Of a stretch of 36,188 bases of DNA, positions 36,022 to 36,188 are shown piece by piece. The number at the start of each line of letters is the position of its first letter. The first letter of the stretch is position 1. This DNA is from a virus: the IMG/VR virus record IMGVR_UViG_3300020437_000024, positions 1 through 36,188 of that record, one strand, 5' to 3'. A program made the translations under genes and the position numbers. The notes beneath the pieces are model-generated. The model was not told the DNA's origin. It saw only the letters and a program-made list of their open reading frames with translations, and did not search any database.

Positions 36022-36188
36022 TAAAAACTCTGCAACTTTATTGTTACCTCTTTCATCTAAATGAAAACCATCATCTATTATTAGATCTTCCATGTTGATA
36101 TAATCTTGTATATTGCCAACATAGTTAACATCTGGAGTAACAGGCTGGTTGTTTAACCAATTAAAGAACAAATGAGGTTTGTTGTTAA
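35989..36188 (-). CDS. Probable SGNH hydrolase, C-terminal fragment
   Basis: The minus strand is open from the right window edge to a TAA at 35989, giving the last 65 residues of a larger protein. DDGFHLDERGNNKVAEFL carries the D-x-x-H block V of SGNH/GDSL esterases, followed by a C-terminal helix, as in enzymes that remove acetyl groups from glycans. The nucleophile Ser and the Gly/Asn blocks would lie outside the window. It converges with radical SAM D, overlapping by 33 nt, and belongs to another transcript. If the fold is right it fits a glycan-active neighbourhood. Confidence 0.6.
   Translation of the reverse strand, partial: NNKPHLFFNWLNNQPVTPDVNYVGNIQDYINMEDLIIDDGFHLDERGNNKVAEFLLDPVIRILSS

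Noticed and set aside
1-36188. CRISPR array, insertion sequence, integrase or attachment site
   Set aside because: No regularly spaced repeats, transposase or integrase motifs, or terminal inverted repeats were seen; gene order is continuous phage structure.

Overview
The window is a 36.2-kb piece of a T4-like (myovirus-type) tailed phage genome, AT-rich, with close family resemblance to marine T4-like phages of picocyanobacteria and SAR11. The assignment rests on recognisable gp55, gp47, gp53, gp25, gp6 and gp5-type proteins, on T4-like gene order (55-47 on one strand; 53-hub-5-25-6-giant wedge-fibres on the other) and on five T4-style late promoters with the core GATAAATA. I see no photosynthesis genes, tRNA genes, integrase, IS element or CRISPR array, so the exact host is not fixed; the low GC is compatible with Pelagibacter or Prochlorococcus.

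Layout. (1) 1-1363, minus strand: the start of recombination nuclease gp47 (cut by the window edge) and the late sigma factor gp55, driven by a sigma70-like promoter at 1410-1438. (2) 1492-7652, plus strand, from a late promoter at 1464: a nucleotidyltransferase whose first ten residues look like a T4 capsid-targeting peptide, then a gp48/54-like baseplate protein, gp53, a large putative hub protein and a gp5-like spike whose lysozyme domain sits at the C-terminus. (3) 7697-22707, from a late promoter at 7673: gp25, an enlarged gp6 and a 3361-residue wedge protein that starts at a GTG inside the Gly/Ser-coding end of gp6. (4) 22757-26465: a conserved structural protein, a tail-fibre/baseplate protein and another structural protein, with late promoters at 22730 and 25331; the second overlaps an 11-bp hairpin and is followed by a GC-richer, hairpin-rich leader.

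(5) 26549-36021 is the most unusual part: ten tightly packed or overlapping genes behind one late promoter (26499). They encode a small protein, two paralogous glycosyltransferase-like proteins, an unrecognised protein, a third GT-A-like protein, a 75-residue protein, four radical-SAM proteins forming two paralogous pairs (each with an N-terminal four- or five-cysteine set), and a 61-residue coiled-coil protein between the last two. A long inverted repeat surrounds the late promoter and buries the first ribosome-binding site, so read-through RNA should be silent and late RNA active, as known for T4 genes e and soc. A convergent gene, probably an SGNH hydrolase, enters from the right edge.

In outline, gp55 would switch on the GATAAATA promoters; these make the baseplate, spike and fibres, and at the same stage the glycosyltransferase/radical-SAM cassette. 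My inference is that the cassette modifies a virion component or a glycan late in infection; the substrate cannot be read from the sequence.
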